DNA of 64,000 bases from Streptomyces sp. col6 (lineage in GTDB: Bacteria > Actinomycetota > Actinomycetes > Streptomycetales > Streptomycetaceae): assembly GCF_008042035.1 (NCBI RefSeq), contig NZ_RDBL01000009.1, positions 90,784 to 154,783 of the forward strand, read 5' to 3'. Each line of letters starts with the position of its first letter. Positions within the stretch are counted from its first letter, which is position 1. Under the pieces are notes generated by a model that was given only the letters and a program-made list of their open reading frames with translations, was not told the origin of the DNA and made no database searches. Both the position numbers and the translations under genes were made by a program. Shown piece by piece: positions 51,525 to 61,227 of the stretch.

Positions 51525-52410
51525 GGTTCTGTCCGGCGGATCATTGGCGGAGCCGGAGGCGGATTGCTGGGGCGGTGACGGTGCCATGGAAGACGTAGGC
51601 CCGCTTGTCGTAGCGGGTCGCGATCGCGCGGGAGTTCTTGAGGCGGTTGATGGTCCGCTCGACCTCGTTGCGGCGCCGGTAGTGGTCGTGCTCGCAGCCG
51701 GTTGGTCTGCCGCCTACTCTGCCTTTGCGGCGGCGGTTGGCCCGCTGGTCCTTCGGTTCCGGGATCGTGTGCCGGATGTGGCGTCTTCGTAGGTAGCGGC
51801 GGTTTCGGCGGGATCTGTAAGCCTTGTCGCCGCTGACGTGGTCCTGCCGGGTGCGGGGCCGTCCGCCCAGTGGCCGGGGAACCCGTATCCGGTCCAGGAC
51901 CTCGGCCATCTGCGGGGCGTCGCCCCACTGCCCCGGCGTGAGCGGGAAGGCCATGGGGCGGCAGCCGCCTACGTCGGCGAGGTGGATCTTGCAGGTCGGG
52001 CCACCCCGGGACCGTCCGAGTCCCTCGTCGGGGCGGTGGTGCCGGGGCGTCGTCCTTTTTCGGGATCCGCGGACGGGCTTTGCGGGCGTCGGTCGTGTGC
52101 TGATGGGCCCGGCAGGACGTCGAGTCGACGCCGGCCATCGACCAGTCGACCCTCCTGCCAGGCCGGCGCCGGCCCGGACCGCTAGCAGGACCCGGTCCCA
52201 GGTGCCGTCCGCAGACCAGCGGCGATGCCGTTCCTGGATGGTCTTCCACGAGCCATAACGTTCCGGCAGGTCACGCCATGGGACACCGGTCCGGACCCAT
52301 GAACAGGATCGCGTTGACCACGATGCGGTGGTCGGAGGACGTGCGAGGCGACGGTACGAAACCCGCATCTCCGGCGCGACATCGAGTGCGCGTAAGGGCA
52401 GCGATGCGGG
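51525..52410 (-). mobile_element. IS5-family insertion sequence with a frameshifted transposase
   Basis: The left end is GGTTCTGTCCGGCGGATCA at 51525-51543. The transposase reads on the minus strand in three frames. N-terminal RTGVPWRDLPERYGSWKTI and WSADGTWDRVL are in one frame, the first DDE block (VDSTSCRAHQHTTDA) in a second, and KIHLADVGGCRPMAFPLTPG, VSGDKAYRSRRNR and INRLKNSRAIATRYDKRAYV in the first again. At least two frameshifts make it inactive unless programmed slippage restores it. I could not find the matching right inverted repeat; the right boundary is approximate. Confidence 0.8.
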
Positions 52411-53276
52411 TCCTGGGCGACAATGCCCGCCTGGCGCTGGGCGAGATGCCATGATGCCCCCTCACGAAGGTGTCGTCACGTCCGAGTGTTCGTGCCGGAA
52501 GCCGCTCGCGGACCGGGGGCCCGGGCCGCGAAGCCCCTGGGAATCTGTAAGCCGCTGAACCTGTAACCGGGGACCTGCGCGAGCTCCGCCAGCACGCCAG
52601 CATCGCGGAACCCGTACCCCCGGGCGCGCCCTACCGCTGATCACCCTGAACGGGTGATGCGCGATTTCCTCGCCGCGAACCACCCGCTCAGGAGGACGAA
52701 GCCGGACACCAAGGGGCCCACCCCCGGCGTACTGCACGGCGTGTGCAGCATGGCGGATCTGCCAGGACCGGTCGCGCGCGACCCCTCGGGAGCCGGCCGG
52801 CGAGCACCGGGGCCCCGGCCGCTGCACAGAACAAACACGTGGCGGCCTGTCGATGCGGTCCAGGCATGTGCGATTGCGGCCTGTTCCGCATCACGCAGTC
52901 CAGTCAGCCATTGGGCGGAATACTTTACCCAGCCTCACTGCTAGGGCGCGTATCCGGTCGTGATCAATGTGTGGGTTTCGCCTTTGGGGCGGGCGTGAGT
53001 CCGGTGGTCCGGAACGTATGACGCGTGGGCGGCTGAGCGACGAGGTCCGGTCGGAAGCGAGGTGGGCCTGCTGGTCAGGTCGCCTGCGAGCGCCCCAGAA
53101 GGCCCACATGCCGTCGGCTTCGCGATCTGCCGATGAACCTCCCGCACCGTGATCAGGTCCGCTCGGGGTCCGTGGCCGTCCCGCGCGCGGACGAGCGCGG
53201 GACGGCCACGTGGAGGAGCTGCTCGTGGCCGGAGCCCCGGGGCACGTGCCTCTCTGTGCCCCGGGGACCGAACGCC
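52411..53276. other. long region without a supportable gene
   Basis: About 860 bp between the IS element and the SDR gene. All open frames lack a ribosome binding site and recognisable domains. A sequence starting CTAGGGCGCGTATCC at 52941 resembles the MITE end at 41882 in its first ten bases (CTAGGGCGYG), but no matching inverted partner is visible. Confidence 0.4.
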
Positions 53277-54023
53277 TTACGCCTGTGCGCCCATCGGGAG
53301 GTTCGCGCCGCCTGTGCAGTCGAGTACGACGCCGGTGATGAACCCGTTCGTCGCCAGGGAGTGTATGGCCCCCGCGACATCGGCGGCGCGGCCGACCCGG
53401 CCGGCTGGGGTCGTTTTCGCGAGGCCGTCGAAGAGTGCCGTGCGCTGCTCCGCCGGGATGCGGTCCCACCACGGGGTGTCGATCACGCCGGGGGAGACGG
53501 CGTTGACGCGGAGAGGGGCCAGTTCGACCGCGAGGGGCGGCACCATCGCCTCAAGGGCGCCGTTGATCGCGGCGAGGCCGGACGTGCCCGGGAAGGCGGC
53601 ACGAGCCGAGGCGGCCGTGATCAGGGTTACGGAGCCGCGCCGGCGGTCGAGGCGGGGGAGCGCGGCCTGGAGGATGCGGACCTGGGGCCAGAACTTCGCG
53701 TCGAAGCCCGTGGCCAGGTCCGCGAGGTCCAGTTCCGCGAAGGGGCCGCTGCCCGCGGCGCCGCTGACCGCGATGACCAGATGGTCGATGGGGCCGGATG
53801 CAGCGAAGAATGCCGCCGTGTCCTCCTGTGACGTGGCGTCCATCCGGTGGGTGATCGTCTTGCCGCCGATGCGGGTTGCCGCCTCGTCCAAACGGGTCTG
53901 GGAGCGTCCGGTGATCGTCACCTCCGCTCCTGACGCGGCGAAGAGTGCTGCTGTGGCCTCGCCGATGCCGGAGCTTCCGCCCATGACGACGACGCGGGGA
54001 GCGGGCGTGTGGTCCGTGGTCAT
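53277..54023 (-). CDS. SDR-fold oxidoreductase with atypical active site
   Basis: Encodes 248 residues from ATG 54023, with GGAGG upstream. Cofactor motif VVVMGGSSGIGEA and the segment VNAVSPGVIDTPWWDR are typical. The catalytic serine region is TAASAR, but instead of YxxxK the protein reads SGLAAINGALEAM, so the tyrosine and lysine are missing. A family of Streptomyces/proteobacterial SDRs shares this AAxNGALEA pattern, which suggests a conserved but different mechanism or a binding role. Divergent from a TetR gene with two matching operators between them. Confidence 0.83.
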   Translation of the reverse strand: MTTDHTPAPRVVVMGGSSGIGEATAALFAASGAEVTITGRSQTRLDEAATRIGGKTITHRMDATSQEDTAAFFAASGPIDHLVIAVSGAAGSGPFAELDLADLATGFDAKFWPQVRILQAALPRLDRRRGSVTLITAASARAAFPGTSGLAAINGALEAMVPPLAVELAPLRVNAVSPGVIDTPWWDRIPAEQRTALFDGLAKTTPAGRVGRAADVAGAIHSLATNGFITGVVLDCTGGANLPMGAQA

Positions 54024-54094
54024 GATGGCGGTCCTCCGTAAGCGCTGTGCGCGGTTGTCGTTCATGCCCTGTCTTCGGTCTTCCGTAGCATTGA

Positions 54095-54111
54095 CGAGAC
54101 TGGGGGTCTCG
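54095..54111. promoter_or_regulatory. TetR operator A
   Basis: CGAGACT-GGG-GGTCTCG, a 17-bp 7-3-7 palindrome with one mismatch, between the divergent SDR and TetR genes. Centre 33 bp from operator B. Confidence 0.7.
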
Positions 54112-54127
54112 ATAAAGTGAGTTTTGC

Positions 54128-54144
54128 CGAGACCGTTGGTCTCG
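54128..54144. promoter_or_regulatory. TetR operator B
   Basis: CGAGACC-GTT-GGTCTCG, a perfect 7-3-7 palindrome, 41 bp before the TetR ATG. Same arms as operator A. Confidence 0.75.
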
Positions 54145-54185
54145 TCAAGTGGTTCGAGCTCGGAAACTCGGAAAGGATGTGCGAC

Positions 54186-54797
54186 ATGGCGCAGACGGAA
54201 CCGGACAAGAACATGAACGCGGGCACGGGCGGCGTGCGGCCCCATACAGGGCGCCGGCGCAACGAAGCGGCGCGACGGGCCATCCTCGACGCCGCGCTGC
54301 GGCTGCTCGGCGAAGGCGACGGCGATCCTGTCACCGTCGAGACCATCGCGCGCGCGGCCGGGGTCGGCAAGCAGACGCTCTACCGCTGGTGGCCTTCCAA
54401 GGGTGCCGTGCTCCTGGAGGCTCTGGCGGAACGCGCCGAGCAGACCGTGTCCGCGCCTGACCGTGGGGATCTGCGGAGCGACCTCCAGGTGGTCGTCGCC
54501 GCCACCTTCGCCGAGGCTCAGCAGCCCCCCGTGGGCCCGGCGCTGCGGACGTTGGCGCGGGAGGCGGCGCGCGACCCCCAGCTGGCCGCGCTCATGCGGG
54601 AGTTCACCGAACGCCGCCGCGCGGCCCTGCGAGAAGTGCTGGAGCGGGGGCGGGAGCGCGGCCAGCTGGAACCCGGGCGGGACCTTGACCTGATGGTCGA
54701 CCAGATCTACGGCGTCTTCTGGTACCGCTTCCTGCTCGGCCATGCACCTCTCGACGACGCCACCGCCACGGTCCTCGCGGACTCGCTACTGCGGTGA
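54186..54797 (+). CDS. TetR-family regulator
   Basis: Encodes 203 residues from ATG 54186 (GAAAGGA upstream); ATG 54177 is an alternative. HTH ARAAGVGKQTLYRWWPSKGA lies at about residues 55-74, with the YRWWPSK signature of a large actinobacterial TetR group. C-terminal helices include ALREVLERGRERGQLEPGRD. Two near-identical operators upstream point to self-control and control of the divergent SDR. Confidence 0.87.
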   Translation: MAQTEPDKNMNAGTGGVRPHTGRRRNEAARRAILDAALRLLGEGDGDPVTVETIARAAGVGKQTLYRWWPSKGAVLLEALAERAEQTVSAPDRGDLRSDLQVVVAATFAEAQQPPVGPALRTLAREAARDPQLAALMREFTERRRAALREVLERGRERGQLEPGRDLDLMVDQIYGVFWYRFLLGHAPLDDATATVLADSLLR

Positions 54798-55743
54798 CAG
54801 CGGCTCGCGGTGGTTCAGGTACGCCAGCACCGCCAGTGGCCCGAGGCTCTGCGAGACCTCGCCTCCGCGCGACGGAGCCTCGGCGTGAACGGCTGGCACC
54901 GCCGACAACCTGACCGGGCGGTGCTGCGTGCCTATCCCTTTGGCCGAGGAGGACCGGTGCTCGTTCGGGGGTCTCCCGACTCGTCCGGCCATGGGAACGG
55001 CGTCGGCCCGCGACTGCGGGCCGGGCTGCCCGAGGTGGCCCGCGTTCGGCCAAGCTCACCGCGGCTTCGCCATACAAAGGGGCGCCTGCCGCTGTGCTGA
55101 ACCAGCCGAACTCGGCATCGACGTTTCCGCCGAACTCGGCCTGCCGGTGCGATCCGGTCCGCATGAGACCTGGGAGGACGGCGGTGACACTGACGCCCGA
55201 TGCTGCCGTCTCGGCGTGCAGCCCCTCGGCGAGGGCCGCGACCGCAGCCTTGGCGCACGAGTAGGGCAGCAGGTGCGGAACGCCGAGCAGGCCGCCGACC
55301 GACCCGATGAGGCCGAGGCGGCCCCGGGTCTTTTTCAGGTACGGCAGCGCTTCCAAAGAGGTGTGCAGAGCGCCGTAGAACATGGTGTCCATGGCGTCAC
55401 GGAACTCCGCTGCGCCTACGGCCTCGACCGGAGCGACCTGGATGACGCCGGCGTTGGCAATGACAAGGTCGAGGCCGTCACGCTCATGGACCTCACGCAC
55501 CAGGACACCCACAGCGGCGCGGTCGCGCACATCGCACACGACCGTACGCACACTCGCCCCAGTGTCCTCCCGCAGCTGCGCAGCCGCCCGCTCCAGTTCC
55601 TCAGCATCGCGGGCGGCGATGGTCACAATGCACCCGCGCTCCGCCAGCTGCCGGGCCACAAACAGCCCCAGGCCCCGGGAGCCGCCGGTGACCAAGGCTC
55701 CAGGGCCCCTGGTGCGATGCAGGCGGGTGGTGCGATTGGTCAT
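54786..55743 (-). pseudogene. frameshifted SDR gene
   Basis: Frame from ATG 55743 encodes an SDR N-terminal part: ALVTGGSRGLGLFVARQLAE, VIANAGVIQ, SSVGG-equivalent GSVGGLLGVPHLLPY with YSCAKAA, and SVTAVLPGLMRTGSHRQAEF. After about residue 215 (near 55095) the expected C-terminus is no longer in this frame. The C-terminal-like text AEAPSRGGEVSQSLGPLAVL then AYLNHREPLSPQ appears in another frame, ending at 54786. At least one frameshift, probably two, separates them. A truncated product of about 225 residues would keep the active site but lose the C-terminal part. Its end overlaps the TetR stop by 12 bp. Confidence 0.6.
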
Positions 55744-55935
55744 CTCATCGCCTTTCTGACGGGTGTCCTCGACGCGTTCCGGCAGTGCCGTGAAACGGGA
55801 CGCGCTCCGAGTGCCCACGCCTCGCCGCATGTAACGCCCCGCGGCGCTACTCCGCGAGGCTGGGCAGAGCACCCCGGTTGTAGGTCGGCCCATACCGGCG
55901 TGACACTGATGACGTGGGCTGATCGGAGGCGTGCC

Positions 55936-56091
55936 ATGATCATCCTCGGCCTTATTCTTCTCATCATCGGTCTGATCGCCGGTATCGGCGCCCTATGGAC
56001 CATAGGAATCATCCTGTTGGCCATTGGCGCGGTGTTCTGGGCCCTCGGAGCTCTCGGACACTCCGTGGGAGGGCGACGCCACTACTGGTGA
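55936..56091 (+). CDS. DUF6131 small membrane protein
   Basis: Encodes 51 residues; GGAGG sits 7 bp before ATG 55936. Two hydrophobic helices, MIILGLILLIIGLIAGIGAL and IGIILLAIGAVFWALGALGH, end in a basic tail (GGRRHYW). This matches the very short DUF6131 family of actinobacteria. Role unknown; likely a membrane or envelope stress protein. Confidence 0.8.
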   Translation: MIILGLILLIIGLIAGIGALWTIGIILLAIGAVFWALGALGHSVGGRRHYW

Positions 56092-56149
56092 CTGCCCTCG
56101 GCAAAAGCTCCGACAGGGCCTTGAGGCTCGGTCGTCGCTGCATGAACCT

Positions 56150-56640
56150 GGATGCGGGTGAAAGCGCCGGACCGGCGAGGAGCCTGGCGGCAGAAGATTG
56201 GAACCGCTGCATTCCTGCGCCGGCCGAGCCGCCCGCTGGACTCGATGCCCTTGCGTGCGATACGGGCCCCGATGTGCTTGCTTCACAGCCATCGCTGCAG
56301 GCGGGGGACGTCGTATGCCTTGCCTGCGCGCGGGCACGGGGCTTGGACTCCGTCGCGTGGGATTCGTGCCCCATGTGGACATGAGACAGCAACGGCTTCA
56401 GGGCCTGGTGTCGTGGGCGCAGGGTCGACTCCGAGGCCCCGAAGCACGGAGGTAAGGCCCGCCAGGCGCACCCGCTGACCAGAACGTGGATGACCGCCGC
56501 GAATGCCGCCTCGTCATCAATGTTCGCGACCGCGCCCCTTGCGGGCGGACCTGGGCCGGCGGTAGCACCGGCCCTGCTATCTCCCGCAGCCTGTCCGGAA
56601 CAATCCATCCCCACCGCCCCCCATACCCAGCAGAAAGGCC
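56150..56640 (-). pseudogene. internally deleted IS5 transposase
   Basis: Minus-strand N-terminal part reads GAVANIDDEAAFAAVIHVLV then SGCAWRALPPCFGASESTL, typical of IS5 transposases. Further on, in another frame, KGIESSGRLGRRRN matches the C-terminal RKGIESSxRLGRHRW block. The DDE core between them is missing. Not functional. Confidence 0.68.
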
Positions 56641-56833
56641 AACTGGCCTTGCAGGAAACGGCCGTAGCCCCTGCAACAGCCCAGCGGGACTCTCCAGGGG
56701 CATGGGCAGCTACACCCAGTCGTGAGGCTTCATCGAAGCCGCCTACGTCAGACCGGTGCATCGCAGCGCCCTTTGACCACTACATCCGACCCTGAGTACC
56801 CCTCGTCAGGTCTTGCTTCCTACGCTCGTGATC

Positions 56834-57523
56834 ATGACAAACGAATTCAGCGATCAGTTCTTGCTTGAGGCGGAACGCCATTCCGTCTGGGGCGTGGCCC
56901 AGCTCGAGGCGCTCATGGATTTCCTGCCCAGAGCGCCGTGGAGCGCGGATCTGTCGACGTGTTCGTACCAGCAGGGGGAGGTGCAGCTACGGGTCAGTCT
57001 CCTCGGGACGTTCGACATGGAGCAGGGCTCCTGGCTGTGGGGCTGGGCAAATCCAGGATTCGCCGGGAGCGAGGTCGTGTCGTTGTCCGCTGCCGTGGCA
57101 CGGTACGGGCAGGCTCACCGGATTCCCGAGTTCACTGCTTCGGAGGTCGATCTGTCCGGGTTCGACGATCCTCGGCGGGCAGCTGAGATGCTGGCCTTCG
57201 CAGGTATGGGAGTGGCCAACGCTCCTGGGTACATCGGGCAGCCCGCCGGGCCCGGCACCCAGGTGTACTTTCTGCCGGACGACGCGAAAGTGCCGAGTGC
57301 CCGGCTCGATCCGGTCGCTCTGCCTCGCGTGCTGATGACTGATGTTGCACTCATCGGGCATTCACCGAAACAGGCCGTCATGAGCTACTTCGAGCACCAC
57401 GAGGTGCCGCAGCGTGTGGAAAGCGACCGCCTGCTCGCTGATCTGCCGAATGGAAACGCCGTCGTTGTCTCCTTCGACTCGATGGACCGGATCGGCAACA
57501 TCCAGGTCATGGCCACCAGCTGA
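56834..57523 (+). CDS. DUF6882 family protein
   Basis: Encodes 229 residues from ATG 56834. LRVSLLGTFDMEQGSWLWGW then ANPGFAGSEVVSLSAAVARY is the DUF6882 signature as I recall it. Acidic and cytosolic, with no signal or membrane segment. Function unknown. The third-position G/C is somewhat lower than in its neighbours, and IS debris lies immediately upstream, so it could have been acquired. Confidence 0.72.
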   Translation: MTNEFSDQFLLEAERHSVWGVAQLEALMDFLPRAPWSADLSTCSYQQGEVQLRVSLLGTFDMEQGSWLWGWANPGFAGSEVVSLSAAVARYGQAHRIPEFTASEVDLSGFDDPRRAAEMLAFAGMGVANAPGYIGQPAGPGTQVYFLPDDAKVPSARLDPVALPRVLMTDVALIGHSPKQAVMSYFEHHEVPQRVESDRLLADLPNGNAVVVSFDSMDRIGNIQVMATS

Positions 57524-57782
57524 CTCCAACCGTCCGCAAACCCTCCGCAAGTTCCTGGGTGTGGACGCGTTGACCAGGGGGCGACGAGGTTGTTTTTGCC
57601 GAACTTGCGATCCCCGGGAGTTGCGTAGGGCAAAGCAGTTCCCGAGAACTGTGTGAGGGCCTGCTGCAGGCCCCGGTCAACTTCTGACCTGGAGTGGCCG
57701 AGAAGGGAGGCCTGACTGAGGCAGCGGCGACCAGTCGAGTCTGCCGGCTATGGCGCCAAGGACCCGGTGGAGGCCGCTCGCC

Positions 57783-58721
57783 CTACTGGTCAGGCGGAGG
57801 GAAGGCGCGAAGGGCCCGGAAGGAGTCCCAGTCGGCATGTCCTCCGCTGCCCAGGACCTCGGCGGGAGAGGACAGCGCGCCGCTGAGGTGGCCCTTCATC
57901 TCGCGACGGGCGATACGGGAGACGAGCGCGGGGAACAGGGGGCGCAGCGGCTGGCACCAGCGGAGCCATGGAGGGGCGTAGATGTGCGGGGCCCGCAGGG
58001 CGATGCCCTGGGTGAGCCACGACGCGACTTGGTCGGGGGTGTGCACACGGCGGGCGAGGCCGGGCTGGTTGCGTCGTAGGGCTTCGAGTACCGGATTTTC
58101 GTCGATTCCGGTGAGCATGTCGGTGCCGGTCCAGTGCAGATAGGCGATGGCGATCTGTACCCCGTCCGCCTTGACCTCACCGCGGAGTGCGAGTGCGAAG
58201 GATTCGGCTCCGGCCTTGGATGCGCAGTAGGCGCTCATCATGGGGGCGGCGCCGAACGCGGCTGTGGAGGCGATCTGGAGGAAGTATCCGCGGGTCTGGG
58301 TGAGCTGGGGCAGGAAGGCCCTGGCGGTGTTCGCGGATCCTGTGAGGTTGACGTCGATGACCCGTTGCCATAGTGCTGGGGCTGTACGGTCGAACCGTCC
58401 GCTCACGCCGATGCCGGCGTTGGCCACGACCACACTGGCGGGGCCGAGTGCGGCTTCGACTCGGCCTGCGGCGTCGGCAAGCGCCGCACGGTCGGTGATA
58501 TCGGCCTCGATGCAGATGCTCGGGCCGGGCAGATGGGTGGCCGTCGCGAGCAGAGTCTCTCTCTCCCGCCCGATCAGGGCCACGCGCATTCCGGCATGGG
58601 AGAGACTCCGCGAAAGAGCTTCACCGACGCCGCGAGCGGCGCCGGTGACAACGGCGACCCGACCTCGTAGGAGACCAGCGGGCGAGCGACGGGATCGCCG
58701 TCCTCGCTGGGAGTCACCCAT
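57783..58721 (-). CDS. SDR-family oxidoreductase, 312 residues
   Basis: AAGGAG lies 6 bp before ATG 58721. Basic N-terminus (GDSQRGRRSRRS) then VAVVTGAARGVGEALSRSLS; VVANAGIGVSGRF, serine in QIASTAAFG, YCASKAGAESF for YxxxK. All catalytic residues are present. The extended C-terminal 60 residues (LRPLFPALVSRIARREMKGH) resemble lipid- or sterol-directed SDRs that associate with membranes. Confidence 0.87.
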   Translation of the reverse strand: MGDSQRGRRSRRSPAGLLRGRVAVVTGAARGVGEALSRSLSHAGMRVALIGRERETLLATATHLPGPSICIEADITDRAALADAAGRVEAALGPASVVVANAGIGVSGRFDRTAPALWQRVIDVNLTGSANTARAFLPQLTQTRGYFLQIASTAAFGAAPMMSAYCASKAGAESFALALRGEVKADGVQIAIAYLHWTGTDMLTGIDENPVLEALRRNQPGLARRVHTPDQVASWLTQGIALRAPHIYAPPWLRWCQPLRPLFPALVSRIARREMKGHLSGALSSPAEVLGSGGHADWDSFRALRAFPPPDQ

Positions 58722-59263
58722 CGTCTCTCCTTGCTCCCGCGCACGGCACCACTGGATGCTTCACTCTCCCGACCACCGTCAGCCCTCAGGCAGGTCCCCG
58801 CAACCTCGGTCACCGGCACAGGCTGGAAGAACGCCTCCGGCAGGGCGCCGCGTGATCTGCCCGGCTCGTCGCGCTCGGTGTGCCGCGCGCTCACCGACTG
58901 CCCGGCCGAGCGCGCCGAAGGCTTCCAGCGGTGGGCCCGGGCGGCGCTGCCGAGGTGGGGCAGGTCCTGTTTGCCGGAACCTCTCAGGTCGCCGGCGCGG
59001 GGGGAGCCGCCCGCGACCTGGTCGCGGGTATGGGAGTGGTCCCCGGTTCTGCCCGAGACGCTGCTGCCCGGGTCCGGCCCGCCGCTCGCTGCGCTCGTCC
59101 GGTGCCTCTTGAGCGCACCGTCACCCTGAGGGGGGGACGAGCCGCTGGAGCCAGCCACCGCGGTGAACACCGCACGCCGCCCCGGAGCCGAGCAACTGCG
59201 CGCCCTTCTCGCTCCATCCCGTCGGGCGCTGCTTGACGTTGCCACTGGCGGCAGGGTTGCACG
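58722..59263. other. divergent intergenic region, no supportable gene
   Basis: About 540 bp between two divergent SDR genes. Frames are open on both strands but have no start signal or recognisable domain. It presumably holds both promoters. Confidence 0.4.
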
Positions 59264-60031
59264 ATGACCGGCATGAGCAGCACCGCATCGCAGAGCAGCA
59301 GGATCGTCGCCATCACCGGAGCCGGCACCGGGATCGGTCGGGCCACCGCCCGTGCCTTCGCCGTCGAGGGCGCCCACGTGGTCGCGATCGGGCGACGGCC
59401 CGAGCCCCTCGAGGAAACCGCGACCGGGCACGAGCGGATCACGCCGTTGGCCGCCGACGTCACCGCCGAGGGCGAGCCGGACCGAATCATTCGGACCATG
59501 CTGGAGACTTACGGCCGACTGGACGTACTGGTCAACAACGCGGGCATCGTGCGCAGCGGCGCCCTCGGCACGCTGACGCCGGAGATGATCACAGCTCAGC
59601 TTGCCACCAATCTCGTCGCCCCCATCCTTCTGTCCCAGGTCGCGCTGCCACTCCTGGAGACGTCGGGCGGGGTGATCGTCAATGTCAGTACGTCTGTGGG
59701 GCAGCGGGCCTGGCCCGGCAGCTCGGTTTATGCGGCCACCAAAACCGCTCTGGAGCTGCTGACCCGCAGTTGGGCGGTCGAACTGGCTCCTCGCGGGGTT
59801 CGGGTGGTGGCGGTTGCCCCCGGCGCGATCGACACACCTATCGGCGAGCACCAGGGCCTGACGCCGGAGCGGATGGCAGCGGTGCGGGAATGGCAGTTGG
59901 CGCACACCCCACTGGGCCGGATCGGACGAGCCGAGGAGGTAGCCTGGGCAATCACTCAGCTTGCCGCTCCGGCCGCGTCGTTCGTCACCGGAGTGGTACT
60001 CCCGGTCGACGGCGGAGCGGTCGTGGCGTGA
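59264..60031 (+). CDS. classical SDR oxidoreductase
   Basis: Encodes 255 residues from ATG 59264 (an in-frame ATG at 59273 is equally possible). IVAITGAGTGIGRATARAFA, VLVNNAGIVRSGAL, serine in NVSTSVGQ, YAATKTALELL, and the C-terminal FVTGVVLPVDGGAVVA. All catalytic residues are intact; NADP or NAD-dependent alcohol/ketone oxidoreductase. A MerR-type regulator follows 16 bp after the stop on the same strand, so the two form an operon. Confidence 0.88.
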   Translation: MTGMSSTASQSSRIVAITGAGTGIGRATARAFAVEGAHVVAIGRRPEPLEETATGHERITPLAADVTAEGEPDRIIRTMLETYGRLDVLVNNAGIVRSGALGTLTPEMITAQLATNLVAPILLSQVALPLLETSGGVIVNVSTSVGQRAWPGSSVYAATKTALELLTRSWAVELAPRGVRVVAVAPGAIDTPIGEHQGLTPERMAAVREWQLAHTPLGRIGRAEEVAWAITQLAAPAASFVTGVVLPVDGGAVVA

Positions 60032-60047
60032 TAGGAGTGACCCGGGG

Positions 60048-60428
60048 GTGGCTGGGGTGCGGATTGGTGAGCTGGCCGGGGCGACAGGGACAACCGCCCG
60101 GGCGCTGCGGCACTACGAGCAGGCTGGACTGATCTCCTCGGAGCGGGCCCCCAACGGCTACCGCGTCTACGACGAGCGGGCAGTGGTGCGGGTCCGCAAC
60201 ATCCGCTATCTGCTGGCCGCCGGGCTCACCCTTGACGACGTGCGGGTGTTCCTGCCGTGCCTGGACGGCGACGTGGCATCCGCACCGCCTTCGGAGAGAG
60301 GCCTGCGGGTAGCGGCGGAACGGCTGGCGGTCCTCGAACAACGGATCGCTGCCCAGACCGAAGCCCGCGACCGGCTGGAGACCGCGTTGCGACAGGCAAC
60401 CGGTGTCCACATCCGCCCAAAGGCCTGA
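60048..60428 (+). CDS. MerR-family transcriptional regulator
   Basis: Encodes 126 residues from GTG 60048 with AGGAG 10 bp upstream. The MerR winged helix is IGELAGATGTTARALRHYEQ then AGLISSERAPNGYRVYDE, followed by the dimer coiled coil ERLAVLEQRIAAQTEARDRL. No C-terminal metal-binding cysteines, so a small-molecule sensor is likelier. It lies directly downstream of and probably co-transcribed with the SDR gene, which it may activate. Confidence 0.87.
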   Translation: MAGVRIGELAGATGTTARALRHYEQAGLISSERAPNGYRVYDERAVVRVRNIRYLLAAGLTLDDVRVFLPCLDGDVASAPPSERGLRVAAERLAVLEQRIAAQTEARDRLETALRQATGVHIRPKA

Positions 60429-60500
60429 ACGCCTGCTTCGCCGCAACAACCGAAGGAACCAGGAGAGGCGGATCGGCCGAGCACGAGGTCGCTACGCGGC

Positions 60501-60800
60501 CTAAGGGTCCAAGGACAGGGGCTCGCCCTCGCCGAACGGCACTTCACAGACCACCGATACGACGCAGCGGCACTCAGGCGCCGTATCGACGTAGCGCACC
60601 ATGTACTCCACCGACCCGTCTCACGCGCGAGAACACCGCCCCCGAGCCACCCCCTCGTGGTACGCGGCGAGCCGGGCCGGCTTACGGGCCAGCAGCCACG
60701 CCGCGCGGTCGGGCCCGTCGGTCACGGCGAGCCCGAGACCGACGGGAAAGGGACTGACTGCGTACACGACGAGGTCCCCTCTTGCGACAGCGGCGAAGTG
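60501..60800 (-). pseudogene. remnant with an in-frame TGA
   Basis: Minus-strand codons give a continuous protein-like text in one frame: DLVVYAVSPFPVGLGLAVTD, DRAAWLLARKPARLAAYHEG, then GRCSRA-stop-DGSVEYMVRYVDTAPE and CEVPFGEGEPLSLDP. The single TGA at 60621-60623 interrupts otherwise good coding sequence. Family not recognised, and no start is visible upstream (the sequence loses coding character near 60800). Confidence 0.4.
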
Positions 60801-60839
60801 CAGCCGACGGCCTGCGGGGCAGCGCGCGCTGCGGCCATG

Positions 60840-61227
60840 GAGCCGACCGCAGTACGGAGCTGAAACCGGCGCGTGGAGGGAGTACTGGCTGGCGACGGCG
60901 GAGCGGGACGGGCATCCCGTCCGGGTCGGCGCCGTCACCACCCGTCCTGACGAGTGGCTCGGAGCGGTGGCTGGTGGCTGCGTGGCGCTGGCCCCGGCAT
61001 CGGCGGCCCGTTTCTACTCCCATCCGGACGTGGTGTTCCGTCCAGTCCACGGGGTCTCGCCGAGCTGGGTGGGGCTGGCCCGGCCTCGGGGGCGGACTCA
61101 GGAAGCGGCGCTGGATGAGCTGCTGGGAGCCATCACGCGGCGGATGGGCCGAAGTTCGGCGGGACCGGCATCCCGCCGAGTCGCTGCCCGACCGGATCGG
61201 CACCACCTACGGAGGCCGGCGCGTTGA
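60840..61227 (+). pseudogene. LysR C-terminal fragment
   Basis: In the frame ending at 61227, residues read YWLATAERDGHPVRVGAVTT, RPDEWLGAVAGGCVALAPAS, SHPDVVFRPVHGVSPSWVGL and QEAALDELLGAI, the end of a LysR effector-binding domain. No HTH domain or start precedes it. The last 25 codons appear to be out of family. A dead regulator fragment. Confidence 0.6.

Noticed and set aside
52941..52960. CTAGGGCGCGTATCC resembling the MITE end
   Set aside because: Only the first ten bases match and no inverted partner was found within a few hundred bases.
58574..59905. 443-codon minus-strand open frame opposite the SDR genes
   Set aside because: Shadow of the plus-strand SDR at 59264 with no recognisable domain or start signal.
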